A DNA stretch of 35,221 nucleotides from Brevundimonas bacteroides DSM 4726 (lineage in GTDB: Bacteria > Pseudomonadota > Alphaproteobacteria > Caulobacterales > Caulobacteraceae): assembly GCF_000701445.1 (NCBI RefSeq), contig NZ_KL370782.1, positions 247,432 to 282,652 on the forward strand, written 5' to 3'. Each line of letters opens with the position of its first letter. The first letter of the stretch is position 1. Below, in pieces: positions 22,649 to 30,944 of this stretch. The notes beneath the pieces are model-generated. The model was not told where the DNA came from, made no database searches, and was given only the letters and a program-made list of their open reading frames with translations. The translations under genes were made by a program, and so were the position numbers.

Positions 22649-23254
22649 GTGAATCTGAAGCTTATCAAGGGGATGCGGCTGGTGGCGGCGACCCACAACG
22701 CCGGAAAGGCCCGCGAAATCCACGCGCTTCTGGACGGACATTACGAGGTGGTCACCGCCGGCGAGCTGAATTTGCCCGAACCGGCCGAAACCGAGACGAC
22801 TTTTGTCGGCAACGCCATGCTGAAGGCGCGCCATGCCGCCGACCGCTCGGGTGAGGTCTGTCTGGCCGACGATTCCGGCCTGTCGGTCGCCGCTCTGGAC
22901 GGCGCGCCAGGCATCTTTTCGGCGCGCTGGGGCGGGCCTGAGAAAGACTTCGGCCTGGCCATGCGCAAGATCGAGGAACGGCTCGAGTATCTCGATGCTA
23001 CTGATCGAGCGGCCTTCTTCACCTCGGCCCTGGCCGTGGCCTGGCCGGACGGGCCCTGCGTGGTCGTCGAAGGCCGTGTCGACGGCCGGCTGACCTTTCC
23101 GCCGCGCGGTGACCGGGGCTTCGGCTACGACCCCGTCTTCATCCCGGACGGCCATGACCAGACTTTCGGCGAGATGGACCCGGCCCTGAAGGACAGCCTG
23201 AGTCATCGCGCAGTCGCTTTCCGCAAACTGAAAGCCGCCCTCATTGACGGATGA
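22649..23254 (+). CDS. rdgB: Non-canonical purine NTP pyrophosphatase (RdgB/HAM1)
   Basis: The product has 201 residues. It hydrolyses dITP, dITP-like and XTP nucleotides to keep them out of DNA and RNA. THNAGKAREI, DDSGLSVAALDGAPGIFSARW, GDRGFGYDPVFIPDG and SLSHRAVAF are the family motifs. GTG 22649 was chosen because GGGAG lies 5 bases upstream; ATG 22673 is immediately preceded by AAGGGG, too close to serve as its ribosome site. First gene of a long run through comM; it overlaps hemW by 11 bases. Confidence 0.94.
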   Translation: MNLKLIKGMRLVAATHNAGKAREIHALLDGHYEVVTAGELNLPEPAETETTFVGNAMLKARHAADRSGEVCLADDSGLSVAALDGAPGIFSARWGGPEKDFGLAMRKIEERLEYLDATDRAAFFTSALAVAWPDGPCVVVEGRVDGRLTFPPRGDRGFGYDPVFIPDGHDQTFGEMDPALKDSLSHRAVAFRKLKAALIDG

Positions 23255-24398
23255 CCGGCCGGACGGCGTCGCCATCTATGTGCACTGGCCATACTGCGCT
23301 CGCATCTGCCCCTATTGCGATTTCAACGTGGTCAAGGACCGGGGCTGGCGCGAAGAACAGGCGGTCCTGGTCCGGGCCATACTGACCGACCTGGAGGCGC
23401 AGGCCGCGCTGCTCGGGTCCCGGCCACTGGCCTCGATCTTCTTCGGCGGCGGCACGCCGTCGTTGATGCGGCCCGGCGACGTGGCGGCGATTGTCGAGGC
23501 CGCGCGGCGACTGCTTCCGTACGAGAGGCCGGTCGAGATCACGCTGGAGGCCAATCCGACGGATGCCGAAGCCGCGCATTTCGCCGCCCTGGCGGAGGCC
23601 GGCGTCAATCGTCTGTCGCTGGGGGTCCAGTCGCTGGAAGATCGCGATCTGGCGTTCCTCGGGCGCAACCACTCGGCTGATGAGGCCCGGCGCGCCATCG
23701 CGGTGGCGGGCGACGCCTTCGATCGACTGTCCATCGACCTGATCTACGCCCTCCCGGGCCAGACCGTGGACCGCTGGCGGGCGGCGCTCGACGAAGCCGT
23801 GGCGCTCGGCTTCGAGCACGTATCGCCGTACCAGTTGACGATCGAGCCGACGACGGCCTTCGGCCGGGCCTTCGCACGCGGCGCCTTGACCCCGTCGGAC
23901 GAGGACACGGCCGCCGATCTCTACGAGGCGACCCAGACGACGCTCGAGGCGGCGGGTTTCGCGGCCTATGAGGTCTCCAACCACGCGAGGGGCGTCGCCG
24001 CCCGCTCGACGCACAATCTGCATGTCTGGCGCGGTGGAGACTACGTGGGCGTCGGGCCAGGCGCGCATGGCCGCCTGACCCTAGGTGAAGGACGCACCGC
24101 GACGGTCGCTCACCGCCGCATCGCCGACTACATCAAAGGCGTCGCGTCCGGATCCCCGTGGAGCGAGAGCCAGACGCTGGACCCGCGCGAGGCCGCTGAG
24201 GAGCGACTACTCCTGGGTCTGAGAACGACCGAGGGCGTGCCCGTATCACTGTTGCGGACTCTCGGCCTCGACCCTGACGCGCCGCCGGTCGTCGCCCTGG
24301 TCGAAGACGGCTTCCTGACGCTTGCCGACGGCCGTCTGGCCGCGACCGCCAAAGGCCGCCCGGTGCTGGACGCGGTCCTGAAGACGCTCCTGACCTGA
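23244..24398 (+). CDS. hemW: Radical SAM haem chaperone/coproporphyrinogen-dehydrogenase-like protein HemW
   Basis: The product has 384 residues. The radical SAM cluster motif is HWPYCARICPYCDFN (C18, C22, C25), followed by FFGGGTPSLM, SLGVQSLEDRDLAFLGR and DLIYALPGQT. The first-cysteine context and C-terminal half fit HemW, which binds and delivers haem, rather than the oxidase HemN. The start is TTG at 23244, inside the rdgB 3' end; no in-frame ATG or GTG precedes the conserved core. Confidence 0.9.
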   Translation: MTDDRPDGVAIYVHWPYCARICPYCDFNVVKDRGWREEQAVLVRAILTDLEAQAALLGSRPLASIFFGGGTPSLMRPGDVAAIVEAARRLLPYERPVEITLEANPTDAEAAHFAALAEAGVNRLSLGVQSLEDRDLAFLGRNHSADEARRAIAVAGDAFDRLSIDLIYALPGQTVDRWRAALDEAVALGFEHVSPYQLTIEPTTAFGRAFARGALTPSDEDTAADLYEATQTTLEAAGFAAYEVSNHARGVAARSTHNLHVWRGGDYVGVGPGAHGRLTLGEGRTATVAHRRIADYIKGVASGSPWSESQTLDPREAAEERLLLGLRTTEGVPVSLLRTLGLDPDAPPVVALVEDGFLTLADGRLAATAKGRPVLDAVLKTLLT

Positions 24399-24441
24399 GC
24401 CTCGCCTTGCTCCGTCCGCGCTCCGCTGGCACGGTCTGGCG

Positions 24442-25317
24442 ATGACCGAGGCCACGCTGTTTCCGCCGACCGCGCCTCCGCCTCGACGGTTGTCGCCGGG
24501 GCTGTATCTGGTCTCGACCCCCATAGGAAACCTGCGGGACATGACGCTGCGGGCGCTCGATGTGCTCGCCGCCGCGGACCTCGTCCTGGCCGAGGACACC
24601 CGCGTCACCGCAAAGCTGCTGTCCGCCTATGGGCTGAAGGCCCGGCTGGAACGCTGCGACGACCACGCCTCGGCCCGCGCCGCCGAGATCGCCGTGGAAC
24701 GGGTCGCCGACGGCGGCGTCGTGGCCCTGGTGTCAGACGCGGGGACGCCGATGGTGTCGGACCCCGGCTTCGTTGTCGCCCGCGACGTGATCGCGGCGGG
24801 GCTGCCGGTCCATCCCATCCCCGGCGCGTCCAGCCTACTGGCGGCGCTGGTGCTGTCGGGCCTGCCCGCCGATCGCGTGACCTTCGTCGGCTTCCTGCCG
24901 CCCAAATCCGCCGGTCGGATCGGAGCCCTCACCGAGCTGAAGCCGGGCGGCCAGACGCTGGTGTTCTTCGAGAGCGGTCCGCGTCTCAGAGCCAGTCTGA
25001 CGGATATGGCCGCCGTTCTGGGACCCCGACCGGCCGCCGTGTGCCGGGAGCTGACCAAGCTCTACGAGACCTGCGTGCGAGGGAGCCTGACCGAGCTCGC
25101 AGCCGACCCCGCGCTGGACGCGCCCAAGGGCGAGATCGTCGTGGTCGTCGGCCCCGGAGAGGCGGAGACTGCCAGCGCGGCCGACGCCGATGCGGCCCTC
25201 ACCGAGGCCCTGGCCCGGCTCGCGCCCGGAGAGGCGGCGTCGGAAGTGGCGAGGGCGCTCGATCTGCCGAGAAAGGCGCTCTACCGCCGGGCCCTCGAGC
25301 TGCAGGGCCGGGGATGA
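24442..25317 (+). CDS. rsmI: 16S rRNA 2'-O-ribose C1402 methyltransferase
   Basis: The product has 291 residues. The tetrapyrrole-methylase fold is shown by LYLVSTPIGNLRDMTLRAL, AEDTRVTAKLL, ALVSDAGTPMVSDPG, PIPGASSLLAALVLSGL and FVGFLPPKSAGR, the RsmI pattern. It methylates the ribose of C1402 in the 30S decoding centre. It overlaps yraN by 4 bases (ATGA). Confidence 0.95.
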   Translation: MTEATLFPPTAPPPRRLSPGLYLVSTPIGNLRDMTLRALDVLAAADLVLAEDTRVTAKLLSAYGLKARLERCDDHASARAAEIAVERVADGGVVALVSDAGTPMVSDPGFVVARDVIAAGLPVHPIPGASSLLAALVLSGLPADRVTFVGFLPPKSAGRIGALTELKPGGQTLVFFESGPRLRASLTDMAAVLGPRPAAVCRELTKLYETCVRGSLTELAADPALDAPKGEIVVVVGPGEAETASAADADAALTEALARLAPGEAASEVARALDLPRKALYRRALELQGRG

Positions 25318-25721
25318 AGCCGCCCAGGGTCGCCCGGCCCAGGCTGACGCGCCCCGCCAAGGCGGACTGGCGGCGGGCCCGGGGCGGTCAGGCGTTTCGT
25401 GCGGGCCATGCGGCCGAATGGCTGGCGGCGGCGTGGCTGGTGCTGAAGGGCTATCGCATTCTGGGGTTCCGACTGAAGGCGCCCGGCGCCGAGATCGACA
25501 TCCTAGCCCAGAAGGCCGAGGTGCTGGCGGTGGTCGAGGTCAAGCGCCGCGCCACGGCCGAGGCGGCGGAGACCGCGCTGTCGCCCGCCCAGCGCGAGAG
25601 GCTGCGGCTCGCCGGCGAGCGACTGTTGCGCCAAAGACCCGGCCTAACGGGACTTCGTCTCCGGCTGGACACGGTGACGCTGGCGTCCGGCCGGTTTCCA
25701 CGCCATCGTCGCGGTCTGTAG
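25314..25721 (+). CDS. YraN-family (UPF0102) putative endonuclease
   Basis: The product has 135 residues. After a basic Pro-rich start, AGHAAEWLAAAWLVLKGYRILGFRLKAPGAEIDILAQKAEVLAVVEVKRR shows the restriction-endonuclease-like core (E..., D, ExK). Family members resemble Holliday-junction resolvases, but the natural role is unsettled. It is coupled to rsmI, a very common arrangement in Proteobacteria. Confidence 0.9.
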   Translation: MKPPRVARPRLTRPAKADWRRARGGQAFRAGHAAEWLAAAWLVLKGYRILGFRLKAPGAEIDILAQKAEVLAVVEVKRRATAEAAETALSPAQRERLRLAGERLLRQRPGLTGLRLRLDTVTLASGRFPRHRRGL

Positions 25722-25778
25722 TTTCTCGGGCCCTATCCTTCTGGGGCGAGGGAACGGGTCGTCGGGGGAGGCGTCGCC

Positions 25779-26594
25779 GTGACACGGGAAGAGGCGGAGG
25801 ACCGGCTGAGCCTGGCAGGACAGGCCGACGACGACGCCTTTCCGCTGCTCGACGCCGCTATCGCCTGCGCCATGCACGACGTACCGTTCCGCGACGCCGG
25901 GGCCGTGCGACGTCTCGCGGACGCGGCCGCCGAGCGCCTGTCGGAACGGATCGAGACCGAGAGCCCGGACGATGCGCTCGCCGAGACCATGGCCGCCGAC
26001 CTGCGGCTGAACGGCGACCTCCTACACTATGACGACCCCACCAACACCGACGTCATCGATATCGCCGAGCGTCGGCGCGGCCTTTCGGCGGCTCTGGCGG
26101 TCTTCTATCTGGACGCCGCGCGGCGGGTGGGCCTGAAGGCGGCGGGCGTCGATTTTCCCAACCACTTCCTGCTGCGGGTCGAGACACCGGCGGGCCCGGT
26201 GGCGCTCGATCCGTTCAGTCAGGGGCGGGTCGTCATGCCGTCAGAGCTGACGCGGCGAGCGCTGCGGGCTGGCCTGACGCCGCATGTGGCGGACCGGTTG
26301 GACGTGCTGATGGCCCCGGTCACCGATCGCCAGGCTCTGATCCGGCTCCAGAACGTGCTGTTCAGCCGCGCCATCAGGGCCGAGGACTATCAAACCGCCG
26401 AACGCTCTGCCGTGCGCCGCGCCCTGCTGGACCCCGAGGATCATCGGCCATGGCTGGACGTCGCCGCCGCGCGAGAAAAGCAGGGCGCTCTGACCGGCGC
26501 CATAGACGCGCTCGCTCGCGCCCGCGCCGTCTCCGGCGAGGCCGCGCCCGTGCCCGAGGTCGCCTTCGACCGTCTGAGGATGCGGCTGAACTGA
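25779..26594 (+). CDS. SirB1/transglutaminase-like protein with TPR-type C-terminus
   Basis: The product has 271 residues. The middle part has the SirB1 pattern: RRRGLSAALAVFYLDAARRVGLKAAGVDFPNHFLLRVETPAGPVALDPFSQGR. The catalytic Cys of true transglutaminases is not present, as is usual here. The C-terminus (about 190-270) has two helical TPR-like repeats (AIRAEDYQTAERSAVRRALLDPEDHRPWLDVAAAREKQG). The start is GTG 25779 preceded by GGGGGAGG. Function is unknown. Confidence 0.82.
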   Translation: MTREEAEDRLSLAGQADDDAFPLLDAAIACAMHDVPFRDAGAVRRLADAAAERLSERIETESPDDALAETMAADLRLNGDLLHYDDPTNTDVIDIAERRRGLSAALAVFYLDAARRVGLKAAGVDFPNHFLLRVETPAGPVALDPFSQGRVVMPSELTRRALRAGLTPHVADRLDVLMAPVTDRQALIRLQNVLFSRAIRAEDYQTAERSAVRRALLDPEDHRPWLDVAAAREKQGALTGAIDALARARAVSGEAAPVPEVAFDRLRMRLN

Positions 26595-26664
26595 TCCCCG
26601 CCCTTGCGGCCTTCCCCGGCGCCGTCCATGTGCGACCAGCCCCGACGCCTAGGAAGGACGCCCG

Positions 26665-27615
26665 ATGCTGAATGTCGCCATCCAGATGGACCCCATCGAA
26701 GGGGTCAACATCGCTTCGGACACGACCTTCTTTCTGGCGCTGGAGGCGCAGGCGCGCGGTCATCCGCTGTGGGTCTATGATTTCCGGACGCTGGCGCTGG
26801 AGGACGGCGACCTTTTCTGCCGCGCCCGGCCGGCGACGCTGAGGCCCGTCGTCGGCGACCATGTGACGTTCGGCGAGGAGGTCCGGCTGGACCTCGGTCG
26901 CGATGTCGATGTGATCCTGATGCGGCAGGACCCGCCGTTCGACATGGCCTATGTGACGGCGACCTATTTGCTGGAGACGGTCCATCCGCGGACGCTCGTC
27001 GTGAACGATCCAGCCGAAGTCCGCTCGGCGCCAGAGAAGCTGTTTGCTACTCGGTTCGAGGGTGTCCAGCCGCCGACGCTGATCAGCGCCGACCCCGTCG
27101 CCCTTGTAGACTTCCACGAACGGCACGGCGATGTGGTGCTCAAACCCCTGCACGGCGCAGCGGGCTCGGGCGTCGTTCGACTGAAAGCGGGGGACCCGAA
27201 CCTTGAGGCCCTGATCGAGATCCACGCCTCCGCCAGCCGCGATCCCCTGGTGATCCAGAAGTTCATTCCGGCGGTATCCAAGGGCGACAAGCGCATCATC
27301 CTGATCGAGGGCGAGCCGGTCGGCGCCATCAATCGCGTGCCCGCCGAAGGTCAGGTGCGGTCGAACCTGCGCGTCGGCGGCACCGCCGCCCCGGTCGAGA
27401 TCACGGAGCGTGACCGCGAAATCTGCGCCATCATCGGGCCAGAACTGAAGGCGCGGGGTCTGATGTTCGTCGGCATCGACGTGATCGGCGACTACCTGAC
27501 CGAGATCAACGTGACCTCGCCCACGGGCGCGGCGCAGCTGAAGGAATTCAGCGGCGTGGATGCGGCGGCCATCCTGTGGGACGCCATCGAGGTCAAGCGC
27601 ACGCCGAGCGCGTAA
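26665..27615 (+). CDS. gshB: Glutathione synthase
   Basis: The product has 316 residues, the normal length. It adds glycine to gamma-glutamylcysteine with ATP. The N-terminal [64 protein letters not shown] and the C-terminal [21 protein letters not shown] are the family signatures. AGGAAGGA lies before the ATG. Glutathione made here is the natural reductant for the glutaredoxin domain encoded in the island. Confidence 0.96.
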   Translation: MLNVAIQMDPIEGVNIASDTTFFLALEAQARGHPLWVYDFRTLALEDGDLFCRARPATLRPVVGDHVTFGEEVRLDLGRDVDVILMRQDPPFDMAYVTATYLLETVHPRTLVVNDPAEVRSAPEKLFATRFEGVQPPTLISADPVALVDFHERHGDVVLKPLHGAAGSGVVRLKAGDPNLEALIEIHASASRDPLVIQKFIPAVSKGDKRIILIEGEPVGAINRVPAEGQVRSNLRVGGTAAPVEITERDREICAIIGPELKARGLMFVGIDVIGDYLTEINVTSPTGAAQLKEFSGVDAAAILWDAIEVKRTPSA

Positions 27616-27675
27616 CGCCGCTCTTGCAAAGGCTGTAAGTTCATGGTCTGTTCTCTCCGCTGAGGGAGAACGCCC

Positions 27676-29253
27676 ATGCTGGCGAGCATCGCGACGGTCG
27701 CGTTCGAGGGGGTCGAGGCGCGCCGCGTCGACGTTCAGGTTCAGCTGGTCGGCAATGATGGTCCGATCGTCTTCGCCGTCGTCGGATTGCCCGACAAGGC
27801 GGTGGCCGAGAGCCGGGAACGGGTGCGGGGCGCCTTCGCCGGCATAGGTCTCGCCCTTCCGCCCCGGCGGATCATCGTCAACCTCGCTCCCGCCGATCTG
27901 CCCAAGGAAGGCAGCCATTTCGACCTGCCGATTGCGCTGGCCTTGCTGGCGTCGCTGGGCGTGGTGCCGCCCGACGCCCTGAGCGGCTGGATGGCCGTCG
28001 GAGAGCTGGGCCTCGACGGCCGCGTTCTGCCCGTGGGCGGGACCCTGCCAGCGGCTGTTTCGGCCTCGGCGATGGGACTCGGTCTGATCTGCCCCGAGGC
28101 GAACGGGCCGGAGGCGGCCTGGGCCGGCGAGGTCTCGATCCTGGCGCCCCGCTCGCTGATCGGACTGATCAATCACTTCAAGGGCACGCAGGTGCTGCGG
28201 GCGCCCGCCGCCGGGCCGGTGACGTCGGGAACCGCCGTGCCGGATCTGCGCGAGGTCAAGGGTCAGGAGAGCGCCAAGCGGGCGCTGGAAGTCGCCGCCG
28301 CTGGCGGCCACAATCTGCTGTTCGTCGGCCCGCCGGGATCCGGCAAGTCGATGATGGCCCAGCGCCTGCCGGGACTCCTGCCGCCTCTGACCCCACGGGA
28401 ACTCCTTGAGACCTCGATGGTCTGGTCCGTGGCGGGGCTGATCGAACGCGGCGCCTTGACGCGTGAGCGGCCTTTCCGTGCGCCCCACCATTCGGCCTCG
28501 ATGGCGGCCCTGACCGGGGGCGGCCTTCGCGCCAAGCCGGGGGAGGCCTCGCTGGCGCACAACGGCGTGCTGTTCCTCGACGAACTGCCCGAATACTCGG
28601 CCCAGGCGCTGGACAGCCTGCGCCAGCCGCTGGAGACCGGAGAGATCGTCGTGGCGCGCGCCAATGCCCATGTCCGCTATCCGGCCCGGTTCCAGCTGGT
28701 CGCGGCGATGAACCCTTGCCGCTGCGGCCTCGGCGGGGCGGGCAAGGGAGCCTGCGGCAAGGCTCCGCGCTGTCAGAGGGATTATCAGAACCGCATCTCC
28801 GGCCCCATGTTCGACCGCATCGACCTGACGGTGGAGACGCCACCCGTCACCGCCGCCGACATGGCTCTGCCCCCGCCCGCCGAAGGCACGGCCGAGGCCT
28901 CGGCCAGAGTCGCCGTCGCTCGCGCCATGCAGGAGGACCGGGTCAGGGAGGCGGGGCTGGATCCGCTCCAGGCGCTGAACGCCCGGGCATCGGGCGAGAC
29001 GCTGGACCGCTTCGCCCGACCGGACGAGGCGGGGCGGGCGCTCTTGATGCGAGCGGGCGAGGCCGGCGGCCTGACCGCGCGGGGCTGGACGCGGACGCTT
29101 CGGCTGGCGCGCACCATCGCCGACCTCGAGGGTTCGACCGGCGTCGTTCGCCGCCACATCGCGGAGGCCTTGATTTATCGCCGCTCGACTGTGGGTGCCC
29201 AGGCTGATTTCGAGCGACAGGACGGCGGACGCGCGGGGGTGCCGGCGTGGTGA
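27676..29253 (+). CDS. comM: ComM/YifB-type Mg-chelatase-like AAA+ helicase
   Basis: The product has 525 residues. An N-terminal Lon-like fold (VQLVGNDGPIVFAVVGLPDKAVAESRERVRGA) is followed by an AAA+ core with Walker A GPPGSGKS (about 219), Walker B LFLDELPE, and a Cys-rich loop CRCGLGGAGKGACGKAPRC that may bind zinc. In Vibrio, ComM is a hexameric helicase that moves branches during natural transformation; YifB proteins are widespread in non-competent bacteria too. GGGAGAACGCCC precedes the ATG. Confidence 0.92.
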   Translation: MLASIATVAFEGVEARRVDVQVQLVGNDGPIVFAVVGLPDKAVAESRERVRGAFAGIGLALPPRRIIVNLAPADLPKEGSHFDLPIALALLASLGVVPPDALSGWMAVGELGLDGRVLPVGGTLPAAVSASAMGLGLICPEANGPEAAWAGEVSILAPRSLIGLINHFKGTQVLRAPAAGPVTSGTAVPDLREVKGQESAKRALEVAAAGGHNLLFVGPPGSGKSMMAQRLPGLLPPLTPRELLETSMVWSVAGLIERGALTRERPFRAPHHSASMAALTGGGLRAKPGEASLAHNGVLFLDELPEYSAQALDSLRQPLETGEIVVARANAHVRYPARFQLVAAMNPCRCGLGGAGKGACGKAPRCQRDYQNRISGPMFDRIDLTVETPPVTAADMALPPPAEGTAEASARVAVARAMQEDRVREAGLDPLQALNARASGETLDRFARPDEAGRALLMRAGEAGGLTARGWTRTLRLARTIADLEGSTGVVRRHIAEALIYRRSTVGAQADFERQDGGRAGVPAW

Positions 29254-29355
29254 TTGGGTGGCATCGGGCGGCGGCAAGACTTTGGCAACCTTGCGGGTTG
29301 AGCCGCCCTTAAGCCGCAGCGCCTTAAGCGTGTTCTCCAGATCGGGGGACTGCGC

Positions 29356-30912
29356 ATGGCGAAGACGCGAGGGACAAGCGGAAGGGCCGCAGGCGCGGTG
29401 GTCGCGCCCTCCGGCGGCGCCGATCCCTTCCTGCGGCTGATGAGCCACGAGATGCGCACGCCCCTGAACGGCGTGATCGGTATGCTGGGCTTGCTGACCC
29501 GGACGCGGCTGGACGGCGCCCAGCGCGCCTACGCCGAGGCTGCCAAGGATTCGGCCGAGCACCTTCTGGGCCTCGTGAATGATCTGCTCGACTACGCCCG
29601 CCTGGAGGCCGGCAAGCTGGAGTTCGATCTGGCGCCCGTAGATCCGGAGACCCTGGTGCGCGGCGTGGCGGAGCTGCTGAGCCCGAAAGCGCATGACAAG
29701 GGGCTCGAGATCGTCTGGTCGGTGGCGGCCGATGTCCCGGACGTCATGGCCGATGAGGGCCGGCTGCGGCAGGTGCTGTTCAACCTGGCCGGCAATGCGG
29801 TGAAATTCACCGAGACCGGCGGCGTGCGGATCGCGGTCGAGCGCGCTGGCGGGACGGATCGCAAGCCCGCGCTGGCCTTCATCGTCGACGACACGGGTCC
29901 TGGCGTCCCGGCCTCGGCGCGCCAGAAGATTTTCGAGGAGTTCGGCCACGTCGACGCCTCGGACGCCACCCGCCATGACGGCGCCGGGCTGGGTCTGGCG
30001 GTGGTGCGAAAGCTAGCCGAGGCCATGAAGGGCAAGGTCACGGTCGTCGACCGGCCGAACCCCGACGGTCGTGGCGGTTCCCGTTTCCGGTTTCAGGCGA
30101 CATTCGAGGCGGCGGCAGGCGCTGGCCCGCGTCTGCGCGCGATGGACGGCATGGGGGTGGCAGTGCGGTCGCCGGATCCCTTCGTCACCGAGGCCGTCCG
30201 GGCCCAGCTGAACGCCAGCGGGGCCGAGGTGGTCGATGCTTCGGCCGCCGTCACCCTGATCGACCATGCCGAGGCATCGACGACGGGCCGGCCAATGGCG
30301 GAGGCCCCCGCCAGCGGTCGTGGGATCATCCTGCTCAAGCCCTGCGAGCGCGAGCTGATCGCGCGGTACCGGTCCGCCGGGTTCCACGGCTATCTGATCA
30401 AGCCATTGCGCCGCGCCTCGCTGGTCGAGCGGGTGCTGGCGGCGGCGACGGCGGGCGATCCCGTTCCGGCCGGGGCGCGCACCCTGCCGCCCGAAGACGA
30501 CCGCGTCGTGCCGGTCCGGTTCGCCGGCACGCGGGTGCTGCTGGCCGAGGACAATCCGGTCGGCGCGCTTCTGGCCAAGACCCTGCTGCGGCGCGAGGGC
30601 TGCGTGGTCGAGACGGCCGGAACGGGCCGGGAGGCTATCGAGGCGCTGAAGCGGGCGCGCTACGATCTGGTGTTCATGGACATGCGTATGCCCGGCATGG
30701 ATGGGCCGGAGGCGACCCGCGCAATCCGCGCGACGGGCGACCGCACGCCCATCGTCGCCCTGACCGCCAACGCCTTTGAGGAGGACCGGCGAGCCTGCCT
30801 CGAGGCCGGGATGAACGATCATCTGGTCAAGCCTCTGGAGCTGGAGGCGCTGAGGTCCGCGCTCGCCCGCTGGACGACCGGAGACTTCCGCGCCAAGGTC
30901 GTCGCCGCATAG
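29356..30912 (+). CDS. shkA: Soluble hybrid histidine kinase, ShkA-like (HisKA-HATPase-pseudoREC-REC)
   Basis: The product has 518 residues and no membrane helix. HisKA has H31 in LMSHEMRTPLNG; HATPase (about 130-255) has NLAGNAVKFTE, DDTGPGVP and GAGLGLAVV. A diverged receiver (about 262-372) keeps R332 and Y346 (YLIKP); a linker holds EDDRVV (DDR at 381-383); the last receiver (391-510) has D442 in VFMDMRMPGMDG. In Caulobacter ShkA, as I recall, the matching residues are H23, R324/Y338 (c-di-GMP binding), D369-R371 (tether) and D430. The offsets are a constant 8 before and 12 after the linker. ShkA passes phosphate through ShpA to the stalk/cell-cycle regulator TacA when c-di-GMP frees the second receiver. 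Confidence 0.9.
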   Translation: MAKTRGTSGRAAGAVVAPSGGADPFLRLMSHEMRTPLNGVIGMLGLLTRTRLDGAQRAYAEAAKDSAEHLLGLVNDLLDYARLEAGKLEFDLAPVDPETLVRGVAELLSPKAHDKGLEIVWSVAADVPDVMADEGRLRQVLFNLAGNAVKFTETGGVRIAVERAGGTDRKPALAFIVDDTGPGVPASARQKIFEEFGHVDASDATRHDGAGLGLAVVRKLAEAMKGKVTVVDRPNPDGRGGSRFRFQATFEAAAGAGPRLRAMDGMGVAVRSPDPFVTEAVRAQLNASGAEVVDASAAVTLIDHAEASTTGRPMAEAPASGRGIILLKPCERELIARYRSAGFHGYLIKPLRRASLVERVLAAATAGDPVPAGARTLPPEDDRVVPVRFAGTRVLLAEDNPVGALLAKTLLRREGCVVETAGTGREAIEALKRARYDLVFMDMRMPGMDGPEATRAIRATGDRTPIVALTANAFEEDRRACLEAGMNDHLVKPLELEALRSALARWTTGDFRAKVVAA

Positions 30913-30944
30913 GACGCCGGGGGGCGTCGAGAGGGACGCCTGAC

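Noticed and set aside
29309..29327. CtrA-type site upstream of shkA (two CTTAAG boxes)
   Set aside because: The TTAA cores are 11 bases apart; the CtrA consensus needs 7. The similar pair at 22599-22611 is 5 apart and was rejected for the same reason.
26374..29976. 1200-codon open frame on the minus strand
   Set aside because: It runs antisense through gshB, comM and the start of shkA, which all have clear family motifs. Its translation is rich in Arg, Gly and His with no domain, typical of a shadow frame in GC-rich DNA.
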